Source: Sphingomonas leidyi
GTDB lineage: Bacteria; Pseudomonadota; Alphaproteobacteria; Sphingomonadales; Sphingomonadaceae
Assembly (NCBI RefSeq): GCF_011761945.1
Contig: NZ_JAASQV010000001.1
Location: forward strand, 930,001-994,000
DNA length: 64,000 nucleotides
Direction of reading: 5' to 3'
The notes under the pieces are model-generated. The model searched no databases. It was not told the DNA's origin and saw nothing but the letters and a program-made list of their open reading frames with translations. Shown here piece by piece: positions 18,996-29,203 of this stretch. Each line of letters begins with the position of its first letter. Positions within the stretch are counted from its first letter, which is position 1. Both the position numbers and the translations under genes were made by a program.

Positions 18996-19087
18996 CCCCG
19001 GGGCCGGACCGGCCATGGTGGCGCGATGGACATCAGCGCCGCCGGTGATAGCAATGCGTCAGTCGCCGAAGACATGAAAGGCATCCG

Positions 19088-19393
19088 ATGATTCTCGCTA
19101 CCCTCCTGGCCCTTGCCGGACAGACGGCGCCGGTCGCGCCGGCTCCCATCATGACGATCACCGTGCAGAAGCTGCCCGCGAGCTATACCAAGGCGCCGGT
19201 AGTCCATCTCGACTTCGACAAGCAGGGCGCGGTCTCGGCCTGCACCGTCGAGCAGTCGAGCGGCAGTGCGGGTATCGACAAGGTGGCCTGCCAGCAGGTG
19301 CAGACGCTCAAATTGCCGGCCGAAAGCGGCAAGGCGCCGGAATCGCGCTCGGCTTCGGTGGATTTCGTCGCGGGCGGTGCCACGGCGCAATGA
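19088..19393 (+). CDS. Small TonB-C-like exported protein
   Basis: A 101-residue protein with an N-terminal hydrophobic stretch (MILATLLALAGQTAPVAPA) that looks like a signal peptide. The body (VVHLDFDKQGAVSACTVEQS, then GIDKVACQQVQTLKLP) has the same pattern as TonB C-terminal folds and as the gene at 18327, suggesting a tandem paralogous pair. GAAAGG precedes ATG 19088 by about 7 bases, and a strong terminator follows. Function not known. Confidence 0.65.
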   Translation: MILATLLALAGQTAPVAPAPIMTITVQKLPASYTKAPVVHLDFDKQGAVSACTVEQSSGSAGIDKVACQQVQTLKLPAESGKAPESRSASVDFVAGGATAQ

Positions 19394-19399
19394 TCCGCG

Positions 19400-19430
19400 C
19401 GGGCCGGGGCAGGCTTTGCCCCGGCCCGTT
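19400..19430 (+). terminator. Rho-independent terminator
   Basis: A perfect 12-base-pair stem (CGGGCCGGGGCA / TGCCCCGGCCCG, 5-base loop) starts 6 bases after the stop of the small TonB-C-like gene and ends in TT. Confidence 0.8.
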
Positions 19431-19487
19431 CCGACCTGCGACGGGCGGATACTCGCTTTCGATTGGACGAAGGCGATCGGAATTACT

Positions 19488-19808
19488 ATGTCGCCGAAAG
19501 CGCGCCCCATGATGTTGGGGCGCCGGAACATTTGCGAGCTTCGTTTCTTGGAACTGCTGCTTCTCCTCACTGCCTTTCTCGCGAGCCTGACCGGTGCCGG
19601 TTCGGCCGATCGCGGCGGACTTCGGCAGATGCAGGGCGTGGCGGTGGTCCAGGCTGCCCAGGCGGCGCAGGCGGCGGTGCTTCCGGCCCGTCGCGCCGTG
19701 GCTGCGCTCCCCGTGCCGCTGCTGCGGCCTGAAAGGGTTCTTCCGCTCGCGGCCGTGCGGAACGCGCCCGCCGCCCTGCGCCTGCCCTTCGAGCGCCGGC
19801 TCGAATAA
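19488..19808 (+). CDS. Small hypothetical protein upstream of secA
   Basis: Possible 106-residue protein with one hydrophobic N-terminal segment (LELLLLLTAFLASLTGAGSA) and an Ala/Val/Arg-rich remainder ending RLPFERRLE. The leader resembles a signal peptide or single membrane helix. Starts are uncertain: ATG 19488, ATG 19509 and TTG 19548 are in frame, none with a convincing ribosome site. A secreted or membrane small protein just before secA would be reminiscent of SecM-like leaders, but no arrest motif is recognised. Compositional bias in this GC-rich DNA means it may not be expressed. Confidence 0.4.
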   Translation: MSPKARPMMLGRRNICELRFLELLLLLTAFLASLTGAGSADRGGLRQMQGVAVVQAAQAAQAAVLPARRAVAALPVPLLRPERVLPLAAVRNAPAALRLPFERRLE

Positions 19809-19922
19809 GCTTCCTCGCGGCCCGCTGAACCCGGCGGCCGTTCTTTCCGTTTTCGCATCCAAGCGGGCGCCGGCCGCAGCGGCGCGCCCGTCCGACCACC
19901 CTAGACATAGACTGGAAAATCC

Positions 19923-22664
<2,742 letters not shown>

Positions 22665-22677
22665 CTTCTTCTGCAGT

Positions 22678-22764
22678 CCCCTCCCGCTTGCGGGAGGGGC
22701 CAGGTTGAGAACCCGAACAAGTATCTGATTCCTTGCCGTCATCCCCGCGCAGGCGGGGATGACG
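22678..22764. repeat. Two perfect palindromic repeats after secA
   Basis: CCCCTCCCGC-TT-GCGGGAGGGG (22678-22699) can serve as the secA terminator, although no T tract follows. CGTCATCCCCGC-N4-GCGGGGATGACG (22737-22764) is a perfect 12-base inverted repeat, the same family as 16935. Confidence 0.75.
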
Positions 22765-22869
22765 ATTGAAGGAATATGAGGCCTCGACCTGGGAGAGGAT
22801 CAACCTGGGAGAGGGGATGTCCCGATATCCCCAAACACAAAAGGGCAGACACAGCAGGCCCGCCCCCAA

Positions 22870-22896
22870 CCCCTCCCGGTTGCGGGAGGGGCTTTT
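22870..22896. repeat. Palindromic repeat, possible terminator
   Basis: CCCCTCCCG-N4-CGGGAGGGG followed by CTTTT. It is nearly identical to the hairpin at 22678, so two copies flank a 170-base spacer that carries no recognisable gene. The T run lies on the plus strand, facing away from secA. Confidence 0.6.
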
Positions 22897-22905
22897 CGTG
22901 CGTTC

Positions 22906-23502
22906 TTACTTCGTGGCCGGCATCTGGATCGACGGGCCCAGGCGGCTGACCACCTCGTGCGCATCGAAGGCGCGCAGGTTGTCGGAGGGCTTGGGGCCCT
23001 TGCCCATCACCACTTCGGCCATCGCCTCATATTGGGTGACGGTGCGATAGTCCCAGTCGCGGTCGCGCCAGAAAGGGTCGTCGAAGAACGGATCCCAGCT
23101 GCGCCAGCCCCAGCGCGGACCGCGATAGAAGCGCCAGGACGGGCTCCAATAGCCCCAGGGCCCGGGGCCCCAGGCACCCGGCTCGCGCACGATATCGGTC
23201 TTCTTCTCGGTGTCGCGATCGGACAGGATGAAGTGATCGAAACCCTGTTGGAGCGTCAGCTCGGCGGCACGGTAGAGCAGGTAGCGCTCGACCGTCTCGC
23301 GCGAGGTGAGGCTGTTGCCGGAGAAGCTGATGCGGAAGCGGTTGCTTTCGATCTGCGTGTCCGAATAGCCGTTGCGGACAGCGGTGCCGTTGCCGGTGGC
23401 AGGCTGATAGGGGGTCGCGGTCATACAGGCGGACAGCGAGATGCTGCCGGCGAGGATGAGAGCAAGCGCTGCGAACCGAGGGCGCTTGGGAGTTCTCAAC
23501 AT
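22906..23502 (-). CDS. CC0125/CC1285-family lipoprotein
   Basis: Envelope lipoprotein of 198 residues. The leader ends in the lipobox LSAC (Cys about residue 26). The mature part begins MTATPYQPATGNG, has a GYSDTQIESNRFRISFSGN core and a Trp/Arg/Pro-rich middle, features of the CC0125/CC1285 lipoprotein family found in Caulobacter and sphingomonads. Function of the family is not known to me. A strong GGAGG precedes ATG 23502. It faces secA across the repeat region. Confidence 0.8.
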   Translation of the reverse strand: MLRTPKRPRFAALALILAGSISLSACMTATPYQPATGNGTAVRNGYSDTQIESNRFRISFSGNSLTSRETVERYLLYRAAELTLQQGFDHFILSDRDTEKKTDIVREPGAWGPGPWGYWSPSWRFYRGPRWGWRSWDPFFDDPFWRDRDWDYRTVTQYEAMAEVVMGKGPKPSDNLRAFDAHEVVSRLGPSIQMPATK

Positions 23503-23624
23503 GGTTCCTCCGAAGTTAAAGTCTGGGCACTGCTATGACGGAACGAACGCGCGCCGGCAGGGATGTGTCCACGATGGAGCGTGGCATATCCGCGATTGAC
23601 GGAGGCTGAACAACCCATGCCAGA

Positions 23625-24137
23625 TCACGCCAGGCGTTCGGGAACTTCCATCGCATCCTCGGCGAGCGTGTCGCGAGGCGCCATGGCTTCCCAGGGGAAG
23701 ACGAACCAGTCCTTCTCGACCGAGCGATCGATGCGGCGGGAGCGATAATCGACCTGCTGCGAGGAGCGGAGATTGTCGAGCAGCACGGCGAAGCGGATGC
23801 GGCTGGCGATCGCGCCTTCGCCGGCAAGCGCGTTGCGGATCTCGCCGATCGTCTTGCCGCTGTCGTTGATGTCCTCGACGAACAGCAGCCGATCGCCGTC
23901 GCGCGTCCGCCGGGCGAGCACCGAGACCAGTTCCTCGCCGAACTGGGCGATCCTGGTCGAATGGTCGATCGAAACGAGCGGCAGGCCCATCCGGTGCGAC
24001 AGGAACACCGCCGGCGTCAGCCCGCCGCGGCCGACGCCGACCAGCAGTGTCGGGTTCCAGGCTTCCGCGGCGGCGGCGATGGCGTGGACGCCCGCCACCA
24101 TCTCCTCATGCGTGAAATGGGTGAAGACGATGCTCAA
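23625..24137 (-). CDS. Phosphoribosyltransferase family protein (purine salvage type)
   Basis: Type I phosphoribosyltransferase of 170 residues. The PRPP-binding loop reads RLLFVEDINDSGKTIGEI (two acidic residues followed by the phosphate loop), and LLVGVGRGGLTPAVFLSHRMG is the usual preceding loop. It is likely to convert a purine base (hypoxanthine, xanthine or guanine) and PRPP to the nucleotide, although base specificity is not readable. The start is a TTG at 24137 whose TTGA overlaps the stop of the upstream deaminase gene; the frame upstream lies inside that gene. Coupling with adenine deaminase supports a salvage route adenine to hypoxanthine to IMP. Confidence 0.85.
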   Translation of the reverse strand: MSIVFTHFTHEEMVAGVHAIAAAAEAWNPTLLVGVGRGGLTPAVFLSHRMGLPLVSIDHSTRIAQFGEELVSVLARRTRDGDRLLFVEDINDSGKTIGEIRNALAGEGAIASRIRFAVLLDNLRSSQQVDYRSRRIDRSVEKDWFVFPWEAMAPRDTLAEDAMEVPERLA

Positions 24138-25150
24138 GCGTGTTCCTCCGCATAGGCGTCGACCCGGGCGAGGTGCGCGGCGACTTCGTCGTCGGAAAGA
24201 AAGGAACCCAGGAAACTGTTCCGCGCCAGCGTCACCAGGTCGCGGCGGCTGAGATCGCGGCCCTGCGCGATCGCCCGGTAATTGTCGGCGACATAGCCGC
24301 CGAAATAGGCGGGATCGTCCGAATTGACCGTGGCGCGCAGGCCCAGTTGCAGCATCCGGTCGATCGGATGCGCGTCGACCGAGGCGACGTTGCACAGCTT
24401 GACGTTGGAAAGCGGGCAGACGGTGAGCGTCATCGAGGAGCGGGCCAGGCGCGCGACCAGGGCCGGATCCTCGAGGCTGCGATTGCCATGGTCGAGCCGG
24501 TCGATCGCCAGCAGGTCGAGTGCCTCGGCGACATATTCGGGCGGCCCTTCCTCGCCGGCATGGGCGACGCGCTTGAGCCCCATCGCGGCGGCGGCGGCGA
24601 AGACGCGCTCGAACTTGGCAGGGGGATGGCCGAGCTCCGACGAATCCAGGCCGACGCCGGCGATCCGGTCGAGCCAGGGCTGGGCCTGGGTCAGCGTCTT
24701 GAAGGCATCCTCCTCGTCCAGGTGGCGCAGGAAGCAGAGGATCAGCTTGGACGTGATGCCGAGCCGCGCCTCGGCCGCCTCCATGCCGGCGAGCAGCCCG
24801 TTGGCGACCACGCCGAACGGAATGCCCCGATGGGTGTGCGTCTGCGGATCGAAGAAGATCTCGGCATGGACGACCCCGTCCTGCGCCACCCGCTCGAAAT
24901 AGGCGAGGGCGAGGTCGTGGAAATCCTCCTCGGTGCGCAGCACGTCGGCACCGGCATAATAGATGTCGAGGAAATCCTGGAGGTTCGAGAATGCATAGGC
25001 GGCCCGCACTTCCTCCACCGAAGCGAAGGGAATGGCGACGCCGTTGCGCCGGGCAAAGGCGAACATCTGCTCGGGCTCCAGGCTGCCTTCGATGTGCAGG
25101 TGAAGTTCCGCCTTGGGTAGTCCGGCGATGAACGTGTCGAGGTCGTGCAT
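24134..25150 (-). CDS. Adenine/adenosine deaminase
   Basis: Zinc amidohydrolase of 338 residues. The metal motif ELHLHIEGSLEPEQMF is at the N-terminus. HAGEE, RLDHGNRS, CPLSNVKL and VNSDDPAYFGGY follow in family order. The RLDHG and DDPAYFGGY forms are typical of the adenine-deaminase branch of the ADD family (adenine to hypoxanthine plus ammonia) more than of true adenosine deaminase, but this is judged by eye. ATG 25150 gives the normal short leader MHDLDTFIAGLPKA. It overlaps the downstream phosphoribosyltransferase gene. Confidence 0.88.
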   Translation of the reverse strand: MHDLDTFIAGLPKAELHLHIEGSLEPEQMFAFARRNGVAIPFASVEEVRAAYAFSNLQDFLDIYYAGADVLRTEEDFHDLALAYFERVAQDGVVHAEIFFDPQTHTHRGIPFGVVANGLLAGMEAAEARLGITSKLILCFLRHLDEEDAFKTLTQAQPWLDRIAGVGLDSSELGHPPAKFERVFAAAAAMGLKRVAHAGEEGPPEYVAEALDLLAIDRLDHGNRSLEDPALVARLARSSMTLTVCPLSNVKLCNVASVDAHPIDRMLQLGLRATVNSDDPAYFGGYVADNYRAIAQGRDLSRRDLVTLARNSFLGSFLSDDEVAAHLARVDAYAEEHA

Positions 25151-25283
25151 CGTGCGAACATCGCAGGCGGGGCGAGGAGTCGCAAGGGGAGGGGCGCGGC
25201 CTGCGACGCGTCCGCCTGTGGCGCCGCGGGATCCCGGCTCGCTCCCCAACCGGAGAATGGCGCGCAATCGCGATTCCGCCGCA

Positions 25284-26372
25284 TCATGGCGTCGGCACCT
25301 CGATCGCCTGCGCCCCGGCCGGGTCCGGGTCCCTGTCCTCCGCCGGGGCCGGGGCCGGGGCGGCCAGGGCATCCTCGCTCGCCGAACGGCGCCACGCGCT
25401 GGGCGACATGCCGAACTCGGAGGTAAACCAGCGCGTGAACGCGGCGGGCGAGGCATAGCCCAGCATCTCGCCGATCGTGGCGAGCGGCTGGACGTTGTTG
25501 AGCAGGTGGCGGACCACCAGCTCGCGGCGTATTCCGTTCAGCACCGCGCTGAAGCCGGCACCTTCGGCCTCCAGCCTGCGCTGGAGCGTGCGCGGCGAGA
25601 CGCCGATGTGGCGCGCGACCTTCTCGATGGAGGCGTTGCCGGACGCGAGCAGGATGAAGAGCGCCCGGCGCGTCCGCTCCACTTCGGTGAGCGGGGGGGC
25701 CGCGGGCAGCTGCGTCTCGAAATAGCGGTTCGCATAGGCGGCAAGGTTCGAGCGATAGCCCGGGTTGCGGGCACGCAGCGTCTCGCGGCCATAGACGACG
25801 CCGTTCGCGTCGCTGCCGAAGCGCACCGGGCAGCCGAGCACCCGGTGGTGCACGTCCAGCGAGCGGGGAGCGGCATGCATGAAATGCAGGCATTCCGGCT
25901 TCCATGCGCTGCCCCCGATCTCGATGAAGACGCGCGAGAGCATCGCGGCCACCGCTTCATGGGCCTGGCGCGGCGCGAAATCGATGTTGCTGACGATCTG
26001 GGTCCGCACCAGCGCAGCGTCGCCCTCGATCTCGAGGCTGAAGGTGAGCAGGTCGCTCAGCAGATGCTGGTAGCGGATCAGCGTGCGGACGGCGTCGTCC
26101 AGCGTCTCCTGCTGCTGGAGGACGAGGCTCAACGGGCCGAGCGAGGATAAGTCGCGCCGCTCGGCGATCAGCATTGCGAAGTGCGGGCAGTTCGCTTCCA
26201 TGGCCGAGCGCTCGAGGATCGAGGCGATCACGCCGCGGGGAAGCCGTTCCTCGGGGTTGCGGAGTTGCGACGGGCTGACGCCGATGTCGGCAAGAATGCG
26301 ATAGGGATCGAGGCCAACTTCCAGGGCGACCGGGACATAGTCCATCAACATGGCCGCACGCCCCGAAGTCAT
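25284..26372 (-). CDS. AraC-family transcriptional regulator
   Basis: DNA-binding regulator of 362 residues. The N-terminal two thirds match the arabinose-binding-like domain of the OruR/ArgR-type AraC proteins (VALEVGLDPYRILADIGVSP, SNIDFAPRQAHEAVAAML). The C-terminal AraC helix-turn-helix pair includes VARHIGVSPRTLQRRLEAEG and GYASPAAFTRWFTSEFGMSP. A tail of Ala/Pro/Asp repeats follows. GGGAGGG precedes ATG 26372 by 6 bases. It is divergent from a histidine kinase at 26545. Proximity to the biosynthetic operon beyond makes it a candidate pathway regulator, but no operator could be read. Confidence 0.88.
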   Translation of the reverse strand: MTSGRAAMLMDYVPVALEVGLDPYRILADIGVSPSQLRNPEERLPRGVIASILERSAMEANCPHFAMLIAERRDLSSLGPLSLVLQQQETLDDAVRTLIRYQHLLSDLLTFSLEIEGDAALVRTQIVSNIDFAPRQAHEAVAAMLSRVFIEIGGSAWKPECLHFMHAAPRSLDVHHRVLGCPVRFGSDANGVVYGRETLRARNPGYRSNLAAYANRYFETQLPAAPPLTEVERTRRALFILLASGNASIEKVARHIGVSPRTLQRRLEAEGAGFSAVLNGIRRELVVRHLLNNVQPLATIGEMLGYASPAAFTRWFTSEFGMSPSAWRRSASEDALAAPAPAPAEDRDPDPAGAQAIEVPTP

Positions 26373-26544
26373 GCCGGACCCTCCCCATGCCCGGCGTGCA
26401 TCCGGGACGTTCCAATTCTTATGCAGGGTGACGTGAACTGCCAAGTGGTTGGCGTGAAATGCAAAGCAGTCTGGCGCAACTCGTCCTAATGAATCCGCGA
26501 ATACTGGTTTCCATGGGCAGGAAATCGGAAGAACGGAGAAGTAA

Positions 26545-27366
26545 ATGGGGTTCGATGGGGCATCGATGGCCAGGCGCAGCGCCGGCGCCGACGCATATGC
26601 ATTGCGCGAGGCGCTCGATTCGGTGCGGTTTGCGGCGAATGATTCGCCGCGCGATCCCGGTGCGCCGGGGGATCCCGCGGCGCGCGCGCGGCTGACGGCG
26701 ATGAGCGCGATGGCGGCGGCGATGGCGCATGAGCTGAGCCAGCCGCTGACTGCCGCGAGCAACTACATGCTGGGCTGCGCCGCGGTACTGCGCGAGCGGA
26801 TCCAGGGGCTGGAGCAACTGCTCGGCTTCATCGAGGATGCCGCGGCCCAGACCGCGCGCGCCTCGGACATCGTGCTGCGCATGCGCAGCTTCGTGAAGAC
26901 CGGCCGGATCGACGCGCGGCCGGAATGCCTGATCGAAATGCTCGACGCCGTGCGCCCGCGCCTGTCGTGCCTGGACGATGTCGACATGGTGCGCAGCTTC
27001 GCGCCGGGATCGACCTGCGTGCTGGGGGATCGCATCCAGATCGAGATGGTGCTCTCCAATCTCCTGCTCAACGCGGCCCAGGCGATGGGGGACAGCCCGG
27101 CCCGGCAGATCGCGATCTCGAGCTGGACCGAAGGCCCCCGGGTCCGCATCCGCGTGGCGGATACCGGCCCCGGCGTGCCTCCAGGCGTCCGCGAGCATCT
27201 GTTCGAGCCGATGGTGAGCACCAAGCCGGCGGGCACCGGCCTCGGCCTCGCCATCTCGCAGACCATCGTCGACGCGCATGGCGGCACGCTGACGCTCGAA
27301 CCCTCCGAACCCGGCGAAGGTGCCGTCTTCGTCCTCGCCCTGCCGCGCGGTTCCGACTTCCTCTGA
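26545..27366 (+). CDS. Soluble FixL-like histidine kinase without sensor domain
   Basis: Kinase of 273 residues consisting of a short N-terminal tail, a phosphotransfer helix with H-box MAMAHELSQPLTA (His62) and an HATPase domain (LLNAAQAMGD, VADTGPGVPPG, GTGLGLAISQTIVDAHGG). The HELSQPLTA form and compact ATPase belong to the FixL/LuxQ-like class. No transmembrane helix or PAS domain is present, so it must be driven by a partner protein or respond in the cytoplasm. No response regulator is adjacent. GGAGAAGTAA precedes ATG 26545. It is divergent from the AraC regulator and convergent with the biosynthetic operon. Confidence 0.85.
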   Translation: MGFDGASMARRSAGADAYALREALDSVRFAANDSPRDPGAPGDPAARARLTAMSAMAAAMAHELSQPLTAASNYMLGCAAVLRERIQGLEQLLGFIEDAAAQTARASDIVLRMRSFVKTGRIDARPECLIEMLDAVRPRLSCLDDVDMVRSFAPGSTCVLGDRIQIEMVLSNLLLNAAQAMGDSPARQIAISSWTEGPRVRIRVADTGPGVPPGVREHLFEPMVSTKPAGTGLGLAISQTIVDAHGGTLTLEPSEPGEGAVFVLALPRGSDFL

Positions 27367-27380
27367 TTTTTCCCCCCGAG

Positions 27381-27400
27381 GCCCGTCCGGCACGGGCGGG
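27381..27400. terminator. Small hairpin between convergent transcripts
   Basis: GCCCGT-CCGGC-ACGGGC with G/C flanks lies 14 bases after the kinase stop and 60 bases before the end of the minus-strand operon. A short T run follows at 27403. Weak candidate. Confidence 0.35.
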
Positions 27401-27455
27401 GCGTTTCGCAACTGGCATTCCGTGGGGCGCGCGGCGGGGAGCGCGAGCTGGGGTT

Positions 27456-28232
27456 CTAGTCGAAACTTGGTTCCGCCGCATATTCTGCCTCTCCGGTGGT
27501 GACGGACCCTCTGAACCCGTCCGGATCGTGGAGATCGATCGCGACCGGTCGGTTGCCGGACGGGGCCAATGCCACGGCAACGGCAGTGCCGTCGTCGGGT
27601 TCGATCAGCCTGACCTGCCAGGCGGCGTCGTCCGGCGCATAGGGGTCGCGGATGCCGAAATGCCCCGGCGCGACCTCGATGGTGTCGATTGCGTCGAACC
27701 CCAGCGCCAACCCTCTGCCCAGCGCCTTGGCATAGGCTTCCTTCGCCACCCAGCGCGCCAGCAGATAGCGTCGTCGGCGTTCTCCGGTGCCCAGGCAATG
27801 ATATTGGGCGAGTTCGGCCGGCGAGAGCATCACCGGCGCGAGCAGGGGGTCGTCGCCGCCGAGCCGATCCTCGAGATCGATGCCCAGGCCGGCGCCGCAA
27901 TCATGGCCGATCGCGAGGGCGATGGTGTCGCGTCCATGGGCGAATGCGATCGTGATTTCCCGCGGCGCGTCGCGCAGGGTCGCTCGGCCGTTGCAGTCGA
28001 TGCCGACGCTCCAGTGTGCGCTCGCCGGCCCGAATTGCGCGCGCAGCAGGCGTGCCAGCCATGCGCGGCTGAGCAACTGGGTGTCGCGCGCTTCGGGCGC
28101 GCGGATTTCCTCCAGTCGCGCGCGCGCGGCGGCATCGAGTTCCGCGAACTCGGCCCCTGGATCGCGATGTTCTCCTTCGCGCGGCACCAGCCAGAGGGTG
28201 ACGGTGCCGGATGGCCTCGGGGTTGTCCGCAT
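27456..28232 (-). CDS. 4'-phosphopantetheinyl transferase (Sfp type)
   Basis: Transfers phosphopantetheine from CoA to the Ser of carrier domains, here presumably the single T domain of the NRPS at 35441. The 258-residue protein carries the Mg-binding GIDLED motif and the WVAKEAYAKALGRGL motif of Sfp-type enzymes, and its two-lobed length is typical of secondary metabolism. Its ATG overlaps the stop of the upstream gene (TGATG). It is the last gene of the operon. A dedicated PPTase inside the cluster supports activation of the megasynthase. Confidence 0.92.
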   Translation of the reverse strand: MRTTPRPSGTVTLWLVPREGEHRDPGAEFAELDAAARARLEEIRAPEARDTQLLSRAWLARLLRAQFGPASAHWSVGIDCNGRATLRDAPREITIAFAHGRDTIALAIGHDCGAGLGIDLEDRLGGDDPLLAPVMLSPAELAQYHCLGTGERRRRYLLARWVAKEAYAKALGRGLALGFDAIDTIEVAPGHFGIRDPYAPDDAAWQVRLIEPDDGTAVAVALAPSGNRPVAIDLHDPDGFRGSVTTGEAEYAAEPSFD

Positions 28233-29203
28233 CAGTTCGCCTCCACCGCAAAGGCAGGCGCGATCCGCAGCCAGTGCCAGTCGATACCCAGGGGTTCGCC
28301 CATCGCGTCGAACTCGATGGTGCCGAGGCAGGTGGGCCAACGCCGAATGCGCAGCACTTCGGCCACGGCCGCCGGGCCGGGGCCCGCGATTTCCACCGCT
28401 CCCGCCAATATCTCGAGGGCCGCGCGGCTGGTCAGCGCATAGGCGCCGCCGTTCGGCGCCGGGTCGGCGGCGCCGCCGAGCGCCGCCACTCGCAGGTCCG
28501 AACTGCCGGGACGGATCGCGTCGAGCAGATGCGGCGTGCGGCAATCGTCGCTCAGCAGCACGCGCGGGTGCGATGCCAGCCGTGGCAACAGCGCGGCCGC
28601 GAATGCATGGCGCCCGATCACCGCCACCGGCCCGGGCGGGAGCGGGGGTATCTCCGCGGGGCGATCGGCATCGATGCGCAGGGGCGTGCATCCGGCCGCG
28701 CGCAGCAGATCCTCGATCGCATCGCCAAGGCTCTTGCCATGGGCGATGCGCTGCGTGACCAGCACCGGGCGTTCCCCGGTGACGACCAGTTCCTCGGCGA
28801 ACAGCCTGGCCTGGCGCAGATCATGGGCGCACAGCCGGAAGCAATGCGGCATCGCCCCGGTCAATGCGGGATGCGTCGCGCCGGGCGCCAGCAGCACCGC
28901 GCCGCCCCGGGCATAGAGGGGCGCCGCGGCGAGCGCGGATGCGCTGTTGAAGTGCCCGACGACCAGCCGCACGCCGCGCGCGTCCATTGCCCGTGCGGCT
29001 GCTGCGCCGCCCGCGGCGCTCGCTCCGTCGTCCAGCCACAGATAGCCGAGCTCCGGAAAGTCGTCGGCCAACACTGTCGCCGCCCGGAGCAGGTCGGCAC
29101 CGTGCGGACCGGTATCGACCGCGAGGCCGATGGTGGTGCGCCCCGGCCCGGGCTCCGGCAATCGGGAGAGCAGGGCCGCCCATTCCGGCTCCGGCGCCGT
29201 CAT
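28232..29203 (-). CDS. Type-1 periplasmic-binding-protein-like protein without signal peptide
   Basis: Protein of 323 residues resembling LivJ-type (Peripla_BP_6) substrate-binding proteins: TIGLAVDTGPHGADLLRAA near the N-terminus, then VRLVVGHFNSASALAAAPLY, the classic block in which such proteins test alternative ligand sites, and VLLAPGATHPALTG. No signal peptide, lipobox or Tat motif precedes the domain, and no ABC permease or ATPase is nearby. It may therefore be a cytoplasmic ligand-binding or amino-acid-sensing protein, or the leader may be lost. Start codon ATG 29203 overlaps the upstream gene's stop and its own stop overlaps the PPTase start, placing it firmly in the operon. Confidence 0.7.
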   Translation of the reverse strand: MTAPEPEWAALLSRLPEPGPGRTTIGLAVDTGPHGADLLRAATVLADDFPELGYLWLDDGASAAGGAAAARAMDARGVRLVVGHFNSASALAAAPLYARGGAVLLAPGATHPALTGAMPHCFRLCAHDLRQARLFAEELVVTGERPVLVTQRIAHGKSLGDAIEDLLRAAGCTPLRIDADRPAEIPPLPPGPVAVIGRHAFAAALLPRLASHPRVLLSDDCRTPHLLDAIRPGSSDLRVAALGGAADPAPNGGAYALTSRAALEILAGAVEIAGPGPAAVAEVLRIRRWPTCLGTIEFDAMGEPLGIDWHWLRIAPAFAVEAN

